From positions 100,552,888 to 100,616,887 of the forward strand of contig CM053031.1 of NCBI GenBank assembly GCA_028564925.1: DNA of 64,000 nt, in the 5' to 3' direction. The translations under genes and the position numbers were made by a program. Origin of the DNA: Lithobates sylvaticus (taxonomy: Eukaryota; Chordata; Amphibia; Anura; Ranidae). Of this stretch, positions 12,058 to 23,589 are shown one piece after another. The notes under the pieces are model-generated. The model made no database searches. It saw only the letters and a list, made by a program, of their open reading frames with translations, and was not told the DNA's origin. Numbering within the stretch: the stretch's first letter is position 1; the number at the start of each line of letters is the position of its first letter.

Positions 12058-12949
12058 TCTTAGCCTGGATGGCTAATGTGCATTTAAACTGACCTTTTAA
12101 ATGCAGGAGCCACAAAATTATCTGTAGCCTACTGCCACCTTGCTATTACAGTCAGTGGAAACCAAGCTGTGCTATGCTTAGCTATGATAAGTGGACACAC
12201 ATTGGCTCTAATTTTGTTAGCTTTCATGAAATGTTATTGAGGTTATTATTCATAATAAATCATTATGTCATAGTTATTATTTTTTTAAAAGCTCATAGTA
12301 GTAGGCATTTATTCTCTTGTATTAATGATACACATAGCAACTATCTGGTCAGGCTTCTTAGACAACAAGAGTACCTAATAAAAAGGCCTGAATTTACTCT
12401 GATAACAAAACTATACACAAAGCAGAAACCATGCTGTATTGTTAATCAATTGGAAAGCTTGGTAGCTTTCCGTTTTTTCAGCTTCTTATATATTCCGTAG
12501 AAAGCCAACATTTCGATCCTTTGGGTAAAGCTATTGAATGCTGAGCCAAAAATTAAAGCGTTTTAGCGATAAATCCAATGTCATTCTCAGTGGGATAATA
12601 ATTAAATATAGCTGATTTTATATTCGCAGGAAAGAGATTCTAACACCTCGACACTGGGTTACATTAATAGCAAATATTTTATAGATTTCCTTTTAAATTT
12701 AAAACATTTGTACCGTAATAGGTCGATTTTGTGGTATAAATAAGGCAATTAATACTTTTTGTTTGCTGGAAATTGATAGCTGTGGACTATCTAAAATTTA
12801 AATATCCTAAAATAATAGCTTGCCCCCCCCCCCCCCTACTATTTCCATTGCAGTTCTTTTCCCTACATTTTTGGTAATTTCAAGCTAGTGATCCTGCCGG
12901 TAGTTCAGCTTTCTGTTTTAGGGAGACAATGCTCCCTGAGCAGCTCTAA
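12058..12949. other. AT-rich unique sequence, no gene seen
   Basis: It has many TAAT/ATTA-type motifs (for example around 12230-12290) but no splice-bounded open frame and no repeat ends. Conserved non-coding sequence is possible but cannot be judged from one genome. Confidence 0.35.
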
Positions 12950-13434
12950 GGCGCCATTCACAACTCTGTGTTTTCAATCGTGCGGCAAACTGCACAGTAA
13001 ACGTGCATTTTGCCACTTCCAAAAAAAGTACAGGAGCTTTTCTCTGGCATTTTTCGTGTGTAGGGCAGCCCATTCAACTGAATGGGTTGCCCTATACACC
13101 ATGGGGGTTATTTACTAAAGGAAAATCCACTTTGCACTGAAAGTGCACATGGAAGTAAAGTTGCTGTAGATCTGAGGGGGACATGCAAGGAAAATAAAAA
13201 ACAGCACTTTAGCTTGCACATGATTGGATGATAAAATCAGCAGAGCTTCCACTCATGTCAGATCTACCCCTTGGATTTAGAGCGTCTGCCCTTTCAAATG
13301 CACTTGCAGTGCAAAGTGGATTTGCCTTTCGGAAATACAGGTAACCCCCCATGCGTAGCAACGTGTGAAAATGCAAGTTAAACCATGAGCGGGAACGCGA
13401 GTTTCCTCTACGTGTGGCTGTGAATGCAGCCTGA
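12950..13434. repeat. outer MITE interrupted by a second MITE
   Basis: The left end GGCGCCATTCACA and the right end TGTGAATGCAGCC are inverted relatives. A second MITE (13104-13350) sits between the two halves. Confidence 0.5.
13104..13350. repeat. nested MITE, GGGGGTTATTTACTAAAGG family
   Basis: The left end GGGGGTTATTTACTAAAGG and the right end (reverse complement GGGGGTTACCTGTATTTCC) match imperfectly. The subterminal blocks AAATCCACTTTGCACTG and CAGTGCAAAGTGGATTT are perfect inverses. The same family in opposite orientation is at 32238-32454 inside the Tc1 element. Confidence 0.75.
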
Positions 13435-15919
13435 GATAAAAGCACCTGCTGCTTGCAGCGCGACCTGCTGACTGAATACATGTACTGCTTCAATACTTCC
13501 CAACCCCACTGGCTCTCATTGGCAGTAGTTTCTGGTGCATGCATTGGCTGCAATTGTTTTACAGTGAGGCAGCTACATCATTAACAGAGGTCAGAGGAAG
13601 AAAAGGTAAGATGACTAAATAGTAGAAAAAAAACACCAATCCACTTTAACCTACAGTGTATTAACCATACATGCATTTTTTGAAGGGTTTAGTTATACTA
13701 TAAACAATCACCAATTATACCTTAACACATAAACTGTAGCTACAAAAAAATAGGCAAATCTTTTTTTTGAAGGCCTACTTTTCTTGGCATAAGTTGACTG
13801 GCAGTCCAGCCACTATGTAGTTCTTTCTCATTACAACTTAGCTTGTAGATTGAAGACCTCCCAGTAGAAAGCTATGCACTGCTCATTAGTGCTTTCATCA
13901 TAACTAAGAATACCTGGAAACTCCCATGTGGACGAATTGCAGGCTCCTCATAATACAGTAACATTTCAGCAGCAGGTAAAACACACTACACATATCTATT
14001 TAACAAAAATGAATACAATGTTATAACACATAAAACACAACATATTGTTTTATATTAAACAAACAAAATAAAAATCTTAAAAAAAAATCAAAAACTAACT
14101 ACATGTAAAGGCTGTGAAGGCCAAATTTTGACTGCCTGATCACACAACTGAAATCTTCTAGCAGCAAGCTTTCTTCTTTTTTTTGTTTTTTAATCACATG
14201 AGATTTTTCAACATTTCTTTACAACTCTGATCAAGACTACAGTTGCATAATAGTGAAATGGTATCATGGCACGTACACTTTCTGCTTTTAATCGCCTCGA
14301 ATAGGCTAAACAATTAATTTCAAATTCATGAGCTTGCACTGCGATTTTCTTCTCTATTTTGTACTACTTCTGCAAAACTAATCTCATGTGATTAATATAA
14401 GAACAATTGCCCCCTGCTGACAACTACACTAGTTATTGCTTCTATAGACAATTTTTATAATCTCAGGGATTAAAGATCTCCCGTCAAGACAGATGCATCT
14501 CCTTTCATTAGTGCAGGCTGAAATAGGACCAAAGGCAGTCATGCTGATACAAAATAACCTAAAAGACACTCCTTTTTCTTCCAGGTGGGCTAGTAGGATG
14601 AGCGATGCATACTGGTTAGCAACATCAAAGAGTATTCAACTCAACAGAACCCCGTAGAAATACCTCAATTAGGAATGCTACCCTAATTGCTGGTTTCTTT
14701 TCCGCTATAAGAGGTGTGTGTTTGAGAGGATAAGGGGGGGGGGGGGGATACCATCCTCTTACAAAAAAAAAAAAATGCATCGCAAAAAATGTGTCACCTC
14801 CCCTCTGAACACTGAGCGTGTCTATTAATGCAAGAAGCAGATTGTCTTCCCTCGTTCCTTAATTTGTTTCATCTAAAAGCAATTCACTCAACATCTTGTC
14901 GCCCTCTGGCAGCATGGTTTGCTTATCTGCACTTAATTTCTCATTTGGACCAAAACAAACTCTTTATAGCAGTCTGCTAACTGGAAGGGAGGGGGCAGAC
15001 ATTCTGCAAGCCAGGGCAATACCCAAACAAAACAAATGGCCACCTCAATTCCTTCCTCTCTAGTTAATAATGTGTTAAAATCAAAATATAAAAGCAAATG
15101 ACCAGGGTAGCGATTTCATTTTTAATAAACATCCTATGAATTTTCCCCAAATAATTGACAAGCCCATGCACGTTTATTTTTTTTTTTCCTTAGAACAAGT
15201 GTCAACCAATTTTTTTCATTAAAAAAAATACCTTTTTGAAATCCTAGAAATAAAGGAAATAAATATAATTTCAGGCCCAAAATGTATTTTGTATAATTTT
15301 AAAATGCTATCTGTGTAACAATCAAATAGAAATGTACACGTTTAGTGAATAAGACCCATTTCAGGTGTGGACAATACAATGCCTCTTTTTCTTTTATGCC
15401 CCTTCTAAATATTTCCTTTGCTGTTTGTTTCTAGAAAGGAGACAGCTCTGAAACAACCTCCCAAGTATGAAGAATTATGTGTTCCTTCTTGCTGCACAAT
15501 AACAGCTACAAAACCCTGTCTTACATGATGACAAAAGTGTATTATTCGCTGCTTGTGTTACCTGTCACCTGACCATAATGAAACAACGTCAAATCTCAGT
15601 GTGTTTTCTTTAGTGGCGGTGAAAGATAATACAAAACAACAAAAACATAAAAAATGCAAAATCAAAGGCCATTTTATTATTTATTTTTTTGAATATTATT
15701 CAGCAAAGTTAGAGGGATGGCACTCAAAATAAATAACACTTTTTTTGTTTAATATAATTCTTAATAAAAAAAGCATCATACAGAATGCATACACCCAAAT
15801 ATATGTTTATATGAATATGCACATACTGTAAATAGATAGATAGATAGGAAGACTAGCCTTTCCTTGATAGATAACCCTTTCCTTGAACGGTAATATAGGC
15901 ACCTGTCTAATATATACAC
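13435..15919. other. unique non-coding sequence; possible intronic conserved block
   Basis: No transposon ends, LINE homology or plausible exons were seen. 14100-15350 is compositionally even and free of recognisable repeats apart from homopolymer runs (G run near 14740, A runs). If the gene start proposed at 21097-21199 is real, this is first-intron DNA. Conservation is only a guess. Confidence 0.3.
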
Positions 15920-15979
<60 letters not shown>

Positions 15980-15999
15980 CATAGATACATAGATACATA
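15920..15999. repeat. (GATA)n microsatellite
   Basis: About 15 GATA repeats followed by three ATAGATACAT-type variants. A short related run occurs at 15833-15846. The Tyr-Leu-Ser-Ile reading frames on the minus strand are artefacts of the tetranucleotide. Confidence 0.95.
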
Positions 16000-18199
16000 G
16001 ATCTTGATTTAAATAAATATCTATAGTATGTAATTATAATCCAGCCTAGCTAAAGAATAAAAATAAGTGAAGCTATATATCAAAAGATCTGGTATTACAA
16101 GAACGTAAGCATTGATGACCCCTTATTATAGTGATCATTTCAATGCTTCATCTTCAGTGTTGTGACAGATGATGGGAAAGCAGACTACCTATGTTAAATA
16201 TTCCCTTTACTTGGGTATATAAATATTGCATAAGATCATACAAAATTATGGTCCCAAACAGTGGGCATCTATAAAGTTGATCAAACAGCTGTAAGGGAAA
16301 ACAAAAACAAAAAAACAAGCTTGCATTAAGTACAAAATAAAGAGCATATTCCATAAAGGACCAAACAGGAATTCCTTGGCAGACCTAAAAGAACAAACAC
16401 ATCTCCACAGGGCAGTCCTCATAGATATTCCTGTCAGCCGCACAGACATGTCAGGATTCAACTGTCAGAGAGTCAACAAGAATATATTTTGCTTTCTGAC
16501 TTAATTACATGCGTTAACCCCTTAGCTGCTGAGCACGTTGCCTTAACGCTTCAGGGGCGGCTAGCGGTTCCAGATGGGGAATCTGGCTGAAACATCCAAC
16601 CCGTTTTGGAGTCTTTAGCTCTCCTGCAAGCTGTGCCAGTGACTAATCGTACACAATATTTGCAAAACAAAGAATGATAAGAGAGTATTAGTAGAAGCAC
16701 ATACTGTAGAACATATTTATACTCTTGCTTGAAAGATTGATCGGCTCCTAGAAGTGTCAAGCTCGTAGTTCTCATCCAAGAAACAAAATTATTTCAGGAG
16801 AATTGGCATTATTTCGCAATGGATCAACTTTGCCAGCAACAAAAAGATGTCAGCGTTTGCCATACATCATAATTATGAGTCAGATTTATAGATACAAAGT
16901 AGGATTTACTTGGAGCAATGGGTTTCATGTAGATATAGCTGCTAAGGATATGTTCTATCTTGGCTATGCAGCCTGGGAAACCTCATTCAACACCATGGCC
17001 TTAAATAAGGCTAAAAAAAAAAAAAGGCTCACAAAAGAAGGGGCTCTTGAGATTACAAATGAAGAAACTCTAAGGTCATGTGTCAAGAGGCAGCGTTCTT
17101 TCTTGCAGCACAATGATAGACCTCCGAGGTCATAAGCTGCAGTCTGAATGGAGATCCAGCCTGTACGACGTTAAACCCATGATGTCCTGCAGGACTGGCT
17201 CTGGGGATTAAAGAGTTAAAAGGCCAAATAAGAGCAAAGGCACCATGTTGGCTATGTACATTTCCAGCTCTAAATGGTAGTCATACAAGGTCCTATATTC
17301 AACCTCTTGGAATAGGCTGCAGACCCTGCCTACGCATTGGATGGCCCTTCCTTCTATTCACCAAGAAATGAAAAAAATAAAAAACATGTTGATAGAAAAG
17401 AAGCAACTATAGATCGCCTCTATGGATCAAGCAGAACACTTGTAGTAAAAAGACACCGGGTAGCAGATTTAAGCAGTGATCTGTAGACCAAAAGCCATGC
17501 AAAAAAGCATGGCATGTATAATACCGTGTGTGTACACATGACACATCTCATTAAAGCAGAATAAACTAGTAAGACTTATCTGGCCAGCCCCTGTGCAAAT
17601 AAACAGAGGAGGTAGAAAGGAAGGAGGCCAATGGCAGTTGGATTTGGGTTGCTGGCAAGAAGTGTGTAACTTGGCTGCAGAATGAAGGAAGGAGCTGGAC
17701 GACAAATACACCTGCACCTTGTTGAACTCTTCCACATTTGTTTGTTTTTTTAAAGGCACACTGTTTAACTCCAGTCCATAACAATACATGGGCATTCCAT
17801 ACGGTGATGTATAACAATGCATAAATAAAATTTATTGCATGATAACAATTTACAGGATACCTCATCTGCATTATGGATTTTATAATAAAAAACAATACAT
17901 CTATATACATCTAGATTTCACACGGCAAGCACAACAGTCTAGTAATTGCATATTTAATGTAAACGACACATTGCTGCGTAGTAAATTGCAGAGCACTTTA
18001 GAAGTCAGATGGGACGGCTAAAGAAGGAACAGATTTACTAAATCATCGCTCAATGGAATGTTATTACTAAAAATAAACATAATGGATTTAGATCTGTTAA
18101 AATATTATATAAACATTTGCTTATTTATGTAAACATTTATCTGTGCAAGCAAGGGATCATACAATTAGAACTCTGCTTATGGAGGCCATATTGTTACTG
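16000..18199. other. no recognisable gene
   Basis: Mostly unique sequence. Open frames of 60-117 codons occur on both strands, but none shows domain character, splice context or similarity that I recognise. Confidence 0.4.
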
Positions 18200-18550
18200 T
18201 TGTATTGTTGATAGCTTTTCTGTCCGATCAGAAATACGATCAGATTGATAGATTTTTCTGTCCAAACAGAAATACAATCAGATCAAAAATATTGTTCGAT
18301 GCGCCATACACTGAATGATTATATAGAATTATCTACTTCCTTGCTTTTGGATTTTTCGTCCAGACCGATCAGAATAATTTTGATTAAATCAATTGGTTTT
18401 GCTTGAATCGATGGCTTGAATCGATTTGCTTGACATCGATGGCACAGTATGTGTCTTTTTAAGAATTTATAGATCTGCTCATATTATTTGGTCTTATAAC
18501 GAATCGTTCCATAAGATCATTACGTGTATGGCCACCATTGGATTAAGCGT
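18200..18550. repeat. possible degenerate MITE
   Basis: Inverted GATCAGAAATAC / TCTGATCG-type blocks and a CATACAC...GTGTATGG pair suggest a decayed palindromic element, but no clean termini or target duplication could be found. Confidence 0.3.
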
Positions 18551-18989
18551 AATAAACTACAGATCACAAGCAATGAAATCAATTTATTGGAAAACAAGCA
18601 GATTTTAGCTGTTTTGTCTACAATCATCTTATGTATAGGAAGATAGAACCTCTACACTCTTCCGTGCCTGCATGATCACAGACACAAGTGAGAACTCTCG
18701 TGAGCCAGTCAAACAGGCATGACCAGAAGTGGAGAAAATGATATGCACACACTGAGACAAGGAAGAGGAATGAATAGCAGTCCATAGCACAGCACTGCCT
18801 GTCATCACCCTCCGATAACCCACCTGCACAGGAATAGATCTACTCATAACACAGCACAACACTAAGGGCTTATCAGGGATTTTCTTCCAAAACTTGGCTC
18901 ATTGGGAAACATGCCCCCCCCAACCCTCATTCCTGGTGCTGTCATTCCAACAGTATACAATGCAGCTTGTTTAATGGAATTTGTGAATT

Positions 18990-20620
18990 TATATAAAAGG
19001 GTGCTGCAGAATTAACCTAGGGATGGTGTCACTACTTGGGTGGTAGACGTGCCAGGAGCTCCTACATGTGTTTGGCTTCATGCCTTCTGTTGGGAACCAT
19101 CTCTCATGATGACAATAGTCCAGCAACAGATACACATGTATTCCCCCCAGGATTGGCCAAGACTCATCTAGTATGGTGTCCCCATCCAAAGCAGAGCTCA
19201 TTCTTCATGGCTGTCATTCACATTTTATAGAAATAATGAGCTGTGGGATTAACCACTTTGTGATTATTTCACTACTTGGGTGGTAGATTGCCAGACTATG
19301 TTATAGGAGTTTGTATATCAAATGTTAGGGAGCATCTCCAGCATATATTTCCCAGGAGTCTCTAAGACACATCTAGTATGGTGTCAGCAGTCCCTTTCTA
19401 TGTCCCTGTTCATCAGCAGAGCTCCCTCCCTATGGCTGTCATTCTAAAGTCCATAATACAGGGAATGACATGTTTATAGGAATAAGGAGCTGTGGGCTTA
19501 GCCACTTTGTGATTATTTTTCTATTTGGGTGGTCGATGTGCCAGGATCTGCTATAGGAGTTTGTATGTCCAATGTAAGGGACCACCTCCAGCTTGTATTT
19601 CCCAGGATTGTCCAAGGCACGTCAAGTATGGTGTCAGCAGTCCTTTCCTATGCCCCTATTCATCAGCGGAGCTTACTCTACATGGTTGTCATTCCCAGAC
19701 TGTATAATACAGGGGATACAGATTTTATACGAATAGGGAGCTGTAGGGTTAACACTTTTGGATTATTTTACTGCTTGGGTAGATGTGCCAGGATCTGCTA
19801 TAGAAGTTTGTATGTCCAACATTAGGGACCACCTCCAGCATGTATTTCCCAGGACTGTTCAAAAAACATCTAGTATGGTATCAGTAGTCCGTTCTAAGTC
19901 CCTTCATTTATCAGTGGAGATTACTCTACAAGGTTGTCATTCCCAGACTGTATAATACAGGGAATACAGATTTTATAGAAATAGGGAGCTGTGGGATTAA
20001 CCACTTTGAATGATTTTGCTGCTTGGCTGGTAGATGTGCCAGGATCTGCTATAGAGTTTTTATGCCCAATGTTAAGGACCATCTTCAGCATGTATTTCCC
20101 ATGACTATCCAAGACACATCTATGATGGGGTCAGTAGTCCCTTTGTATGCCCCCATTCATCAGCTGAGTTTACTCTACATGGTTGTCACTCCCAGACTGT
20201 AGGGAGCTGAGGGATTACCCGATTTGGATTATTTTTCTGCTTGGGTGGTAGATGTGCCAGGATCTGCTATAGGAGTTTGTATTTCCAATGTTAAGGACCA
20301 TCTTCAGCATGTATTTCCAAGGACTGTCCAAGACTCATCTAGTATGGTGGCATTTCCCAATGTCCCCATCCATTATCTCCCATGGCTGTCATTCCAAAAG
20401 TATAATTTTCTTTTTTAGAAATAGGGAGCTGTGGGCTTAGCCACCTTGTGATTATTTTTCTACTTTGGTGGTAGATGTGCCAGGCTCTGCTAAAGGAGTT
20501 TGGTAAAGCTATTGTTGGGGACCAACATCTGCATGTACTTCCCAGGACTGTCCAAGAGTCATCAATTATGCTGATAGCAGTCCCTCCTTGCGCTGAGATG
20601 AAGGTCCTCCAGACATGCAC
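18990..20620. repeat. divergent tandem repeat, ~220-250 bp unit, about 7 copies
   Basis: The landmark GAGCTGTGGGATTAACCACT recurs with substitutions at about 19239, 19488, 19738, 19986, 20205 and 20427. Each copy continues with a 'TTGGGTGGTAGATGTGCCAGGATCTGCTATAGGAGTTTGTAT'-type block (as seen at 19527-19566) and a 'CCCAGGACTGTCCAAGACACATCTAGTATGG'-type block. Spacing falls from about 250 to about 220 through small deletions. Divergence between copies is high, so the array is old. The short ORFs inside recur once per unit and are not genes. Confidence 0.85.
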
Positions 20621-21096
20621 CCTCTACTGATGGCTGAATGAGAACAGCTAAAGTGCTGGCAGCCAGCACAGGCTGGACATGACTGTACATACAGCTCTAA
20701 GCAGAACCGGTTGAGTATACTGTCAGCTCATCTGGACAAATCAGGCGTAGTGAGTGCAATAGTCTGCACACACAGCTAACCCCTTCCTCCCTGGAATCCA
20801 TTAACCCTCTCAGTGACAGGGGTGCAGGGACAGTGTGACAAATCTATGCAGTGGGGGGGGTCACCTGGGGGAGATGTTTGTAGTGACTGGAGTTGGGTTC
20901 TGATGGCACAGCCTGAGATCAGAGGAAGACTCAGGCTTGGCATCACCCATGGGGGGGTCATCATCCTTGGTGACAATGTATCTAAAAGTTCCCCCACTGG
21001 TAGGACACGTGGGAAGAGTGCAGATCAGAGGAGGGATGTGTAGGGATCCTGGAGGGAATCATACACACACAGCTCGGGCACATCTCTGCCACTTAC
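20621..21096 (-). other. putative start of first intron
   Basis: Minus-strand sequence directly downstream of the splice donor GTAAGT (21096-21091). It has a moderate GC content and no repeat ends or further exon. Confidence 0.35.
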
Positions 21097-21199
21097 CTGA
21101 TTGGCTGCAAACTGCTTGAAGTGTGCCCAGTGCCCACAGGGCGCCCATCCATCCGAGGTAGACAGTCCTCCCACTAGTTCCACACATGCTGCAGGTCAT
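21097..21199 (-). CDS. candidate first coding exon of a secreted or membrane protein
   Basis: On the minus strand an ATG at 21199-21197 (G at -3) opens 34 codons plus one base, then meets a consensus donor TCAG|GTAAGT at 21097/21096. An in-frame TAA lies seven codons upstream of the ATG, so this is the first possible start in the frame. The peptide begins MTCSMCGTSGRTVYLGWMGA and continues LWALGTLQAVCSQS: a basic residue, then a roughly 17-residue hydrophobic core and a small-residue/Cys end, like a signal peptide. An alternative ATG at codon 5 would keep the core. The exon ends in phase 1, common for signal-peptide exons joined to Ig or EGF-type domains. Immediately upstream is a CpG-rich promoter-like segment. 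I do not recognise the protein and see no second exon in the window. The plus-strand 197-codon frame over the same DNA is taken as a shadow. Confidence 0.5.
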
Positions 21200-21640
21200 G
21201 TCAGATCCTCTCCACAATTACATGTCCCAGGGGCATATTCCTCCCTCCCAAATGTCAGGCTGATAGTCGGCTTCCCCGCTCACAGGAAACTTGTGTCCTC
21301 CTTCCCTCTCCCGATCCCTGGATCCCGGCGATCTGTGTGTGTGTGTGTGTGTCCGGGCTCTGCACACTGCTGGCTGCCTGCTGCCATACAATCATATGGG
21401 AAGCCGTACGGGCAGCGGAGAGCTGCCACACATGGCCCGCCCACCACGGACCCGGACCCGCCCCCTCACGGTGGAGAACGCCAGCTGATTGGCCAAGACG
21501 CTCCCACTGAACTTGAAATCCTCGTGCAGGTTGCACCTGTCACTCGTGCCTGTTGTAGACGGGACAGCGCCGGTCCGGGGAGGGAGCGCTGGAAATCATC
21601 TGTGCCCGGGTATAGGAAGGGCAAGCACGATCATCGGCAT
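21200..21640 (-). promoter_or_regulatory. CpG-rich, TATA-less promoter candidate with CCAAT and GC boxes
   Basis: On the minus strand the order is: CCAAT box (GGCCAATCAG, complement of 21486-21495), GC boxes GGGGCGGG (21457-21464) and GGGCGGG (21436-21442), then a (CA)n run (21331-21352), a GC-rich 5' UTR-like stretch, and the ATG at 21199. CpGs are far denser here than in the surrounding 15 kb. No TATA box is evident. A start site somewhere around 21380-21430 would fit the usual CCAAT spacing; that position is inference. Confidence 0.5.
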
Positions 21641-21970
21641 CATAGAGCAAACCTGAGTCTCAGGAAAATCATTCTATACTGTCCAATGGAGTGAAAACAT
21701 CATCACAGAGCCAACATCAGTCACTGATCACTGGGGGCCACCTAACCTCAAGGCAGCATTAAACCCAGAAACAAACATTTATTACATTGCAGTTTACTAA
21801 TTCCTAGATGTGATGGCTCACTTCGTTTTCTTTGTTTAGCCTTTCTGTCTTTTATTTTCACCTGATGATCTAGACAGCGAGTCTGTTGTTTTTCCAAAAG
21901 CACAAGCTCTCCAGCAGATTGTATCTCGCTTGGAATAAACTTCCAGCAGAGGTAGCGAGACAGTCAACAG

Positions 21971-23568
21971 TAATGCCGCGTACACTAGACATGTGCCATT
22001 AGTTCCGTACAAATTTCCGTAAATTCGTACATTCGGGAGGATCCAAAATACGAATTGCAATGCTTCCGAATTTTGTACGAAATTTCGTTTACAAATTTCC
22101 GATCCAAATTCCGTTACAACGGAAACGTGACTGGTGTTTTGTTGACCAATCAGAGGTTTTCTTCTGCTGCTGAGTGAGGGTTGGGAAAATTACCTTTTAT
22201 AATATGGGAGTGGGAGACTGGGAGACGAGATATGTTCGTTAATTACGATTATTTTTTATGATGAAGTTAAAAACACAGGAAGTCAGCACAGCACAGGGAT
22301 GGTGGGAGCCCCTCATAACTAGCACAGCACAGGGATGGTGGGGGCCCCTCTTAACTAGCACAGCACAGGGATGGTGGGGGCCCCTCATAATGAGCACAGC
22401 ACAGGTATGGTGGGAGCCCCTCATAACGAGCACAGCACAGGGATGGTGGGAGCCCCTCATAACGAGCACAGCACAGGGATGGTAGGAGCCCATCATAACG
22501 AGCACAGCACAGGGATGGTGGGAGCCCCTCATAATGAGTACAGCACAGGGATGGTGGGAGCCCCTCATAACGAGCACAGCACAGGGATGGTGGGAGCCCC
22601 TCATAATGAGCACAGCACAGGGATGGTGGGAGCCCCTCATAACGAGCACAGCACAGGGATGGTGGGAGCCCCTCATAATGAGCACAGCACAGGGATGGTG
22701 GGAGCCCCTCATAATGAGCACAGCACAGGGATGGTGGGAGCCCCTCATAATGAGCACAGCACAGGATGGTGGGAGCCCCTCATAATGAGCACAGCACAGG
22801 GATAGTGGGAGCCCCTCATAACGAGCACAGCACAGGGATGGTGGGAGCCCCTCAATGAGCACAGCACAGGGATGGTGGGAGGCCCTTTTAATGAGCACAG
22901 CACAGGGATGGTGGGAGACCCTCATAACGAGCACAGCACAGGGATGGTGGGAGCCCCTCATAACGAGCACAGGGATGGTGGGAGCCCCTCATAACGAGCA
23001 CAGGGATGGGGGGAGCCCCTCATAACAAGCACAGCACAGGGATTGTGGGAGCCCCTCATAACGAGCACAGGGATGGAGGGAGCCCCTCATAACAAGCACA
23101 GCACAGGGATGATGGGAGCCCCTCATAATGAGCACAGCACAGGGATGGTGGGAGCCCCTCATAATGAGCACAGCACAGGGATGGTGGGAGCCCCTCATAA
23201 TGATAAATTCATCATAACGAAGGTTCGTAATTGTTACGAAAATTCATATTTCGTACGGAATTTCAGTACGAAAAATCTTGGATGTTTTTTCCGATGGAAT
23301 TCAGACAAAAGTCAGACAAAAGTTCTCTGAACTTTCGACCGCCAAGAACGCGGTGACGTACAACACTACGACGAGCCGAGAAAATTAAGTTTAATGCTTC
23401 AGAGCATGTGTCAAACTGTTTCCGAGCATGTGTGATTTTTTTGTGCTCTCAATCTTTTACTGGCTGGAATTCCGCCAGCAAAAGTCCGATAGAGCATACA
23501 CACGGTCACATTTTCCGACAAAAAGAGTTTTGCTGGTGGCATTTCCGATCATGTGTACGCAGGCATTA
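21971..23568. repeat. GTACACACGGTC-family MITE split by an element carrying a minisatellite
   Basis: The outer ends TAATGCCGCGTACAC (21971) and GTGTACGCAGGCATTA (to 23568) are inverted repeats of the family seen at 11652-12057. The body from about 21985 to 23280 is a different element: its left flank (TTCCGTACAAATTTCCG) and right flank (TTTCGTACGGAATTTCAG) are inverted relatives surrounding the 36-bp array. The right outer half resumes near 23285 with TTTTCCGATGGAATTCAG. Confidence 0.55.
22284..23202. repeat. 36-bp minisatellite, about 25 copies
   Basis: The unit is close to GAGCACAGCACAGGGATGGT plus GGGAGCCCCTCATAAC. Copies differ mainly by CATAAC/CATAAT and by loss of 'CAGCA'. Because 36 is a multiple of three, frames stay open for long distances on both strands (for example a 243-codon minus frame with a 12-residue repeat), which should not be read as a gene. 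Confidence 0.95.
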
Positions 23569-23589
23569 GGCTCTGTTCACTCCCAAGTT

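Noticed and set aside
15776-15998. Tyr-Leu-Ser-Ile repeat peptides
   Set aside because: Translation artefact of the (GATA)n microsatellite.
21101-21694. 197-codon plus-strand frame
   Set aside because: It runs through CpG-rich DNA antisense to the promoter and signal-peptide exon, with low-complexity Pro/Arg/Cys content and no domain.
22120-22140. Additional hammerhead-like GGAAACGTGAC
   Set aside because: There is no CTGANGA box or pairing partner at the required distance.
22239-22970. 243-codon minus-strand frame with a perfect 12-residue repeat
   Set aside because: The 36-bp minisatellite is a multiple of three, which holds frames open on both strands. There is no promoter, no non-repeat domain, and sister frames are equally open.
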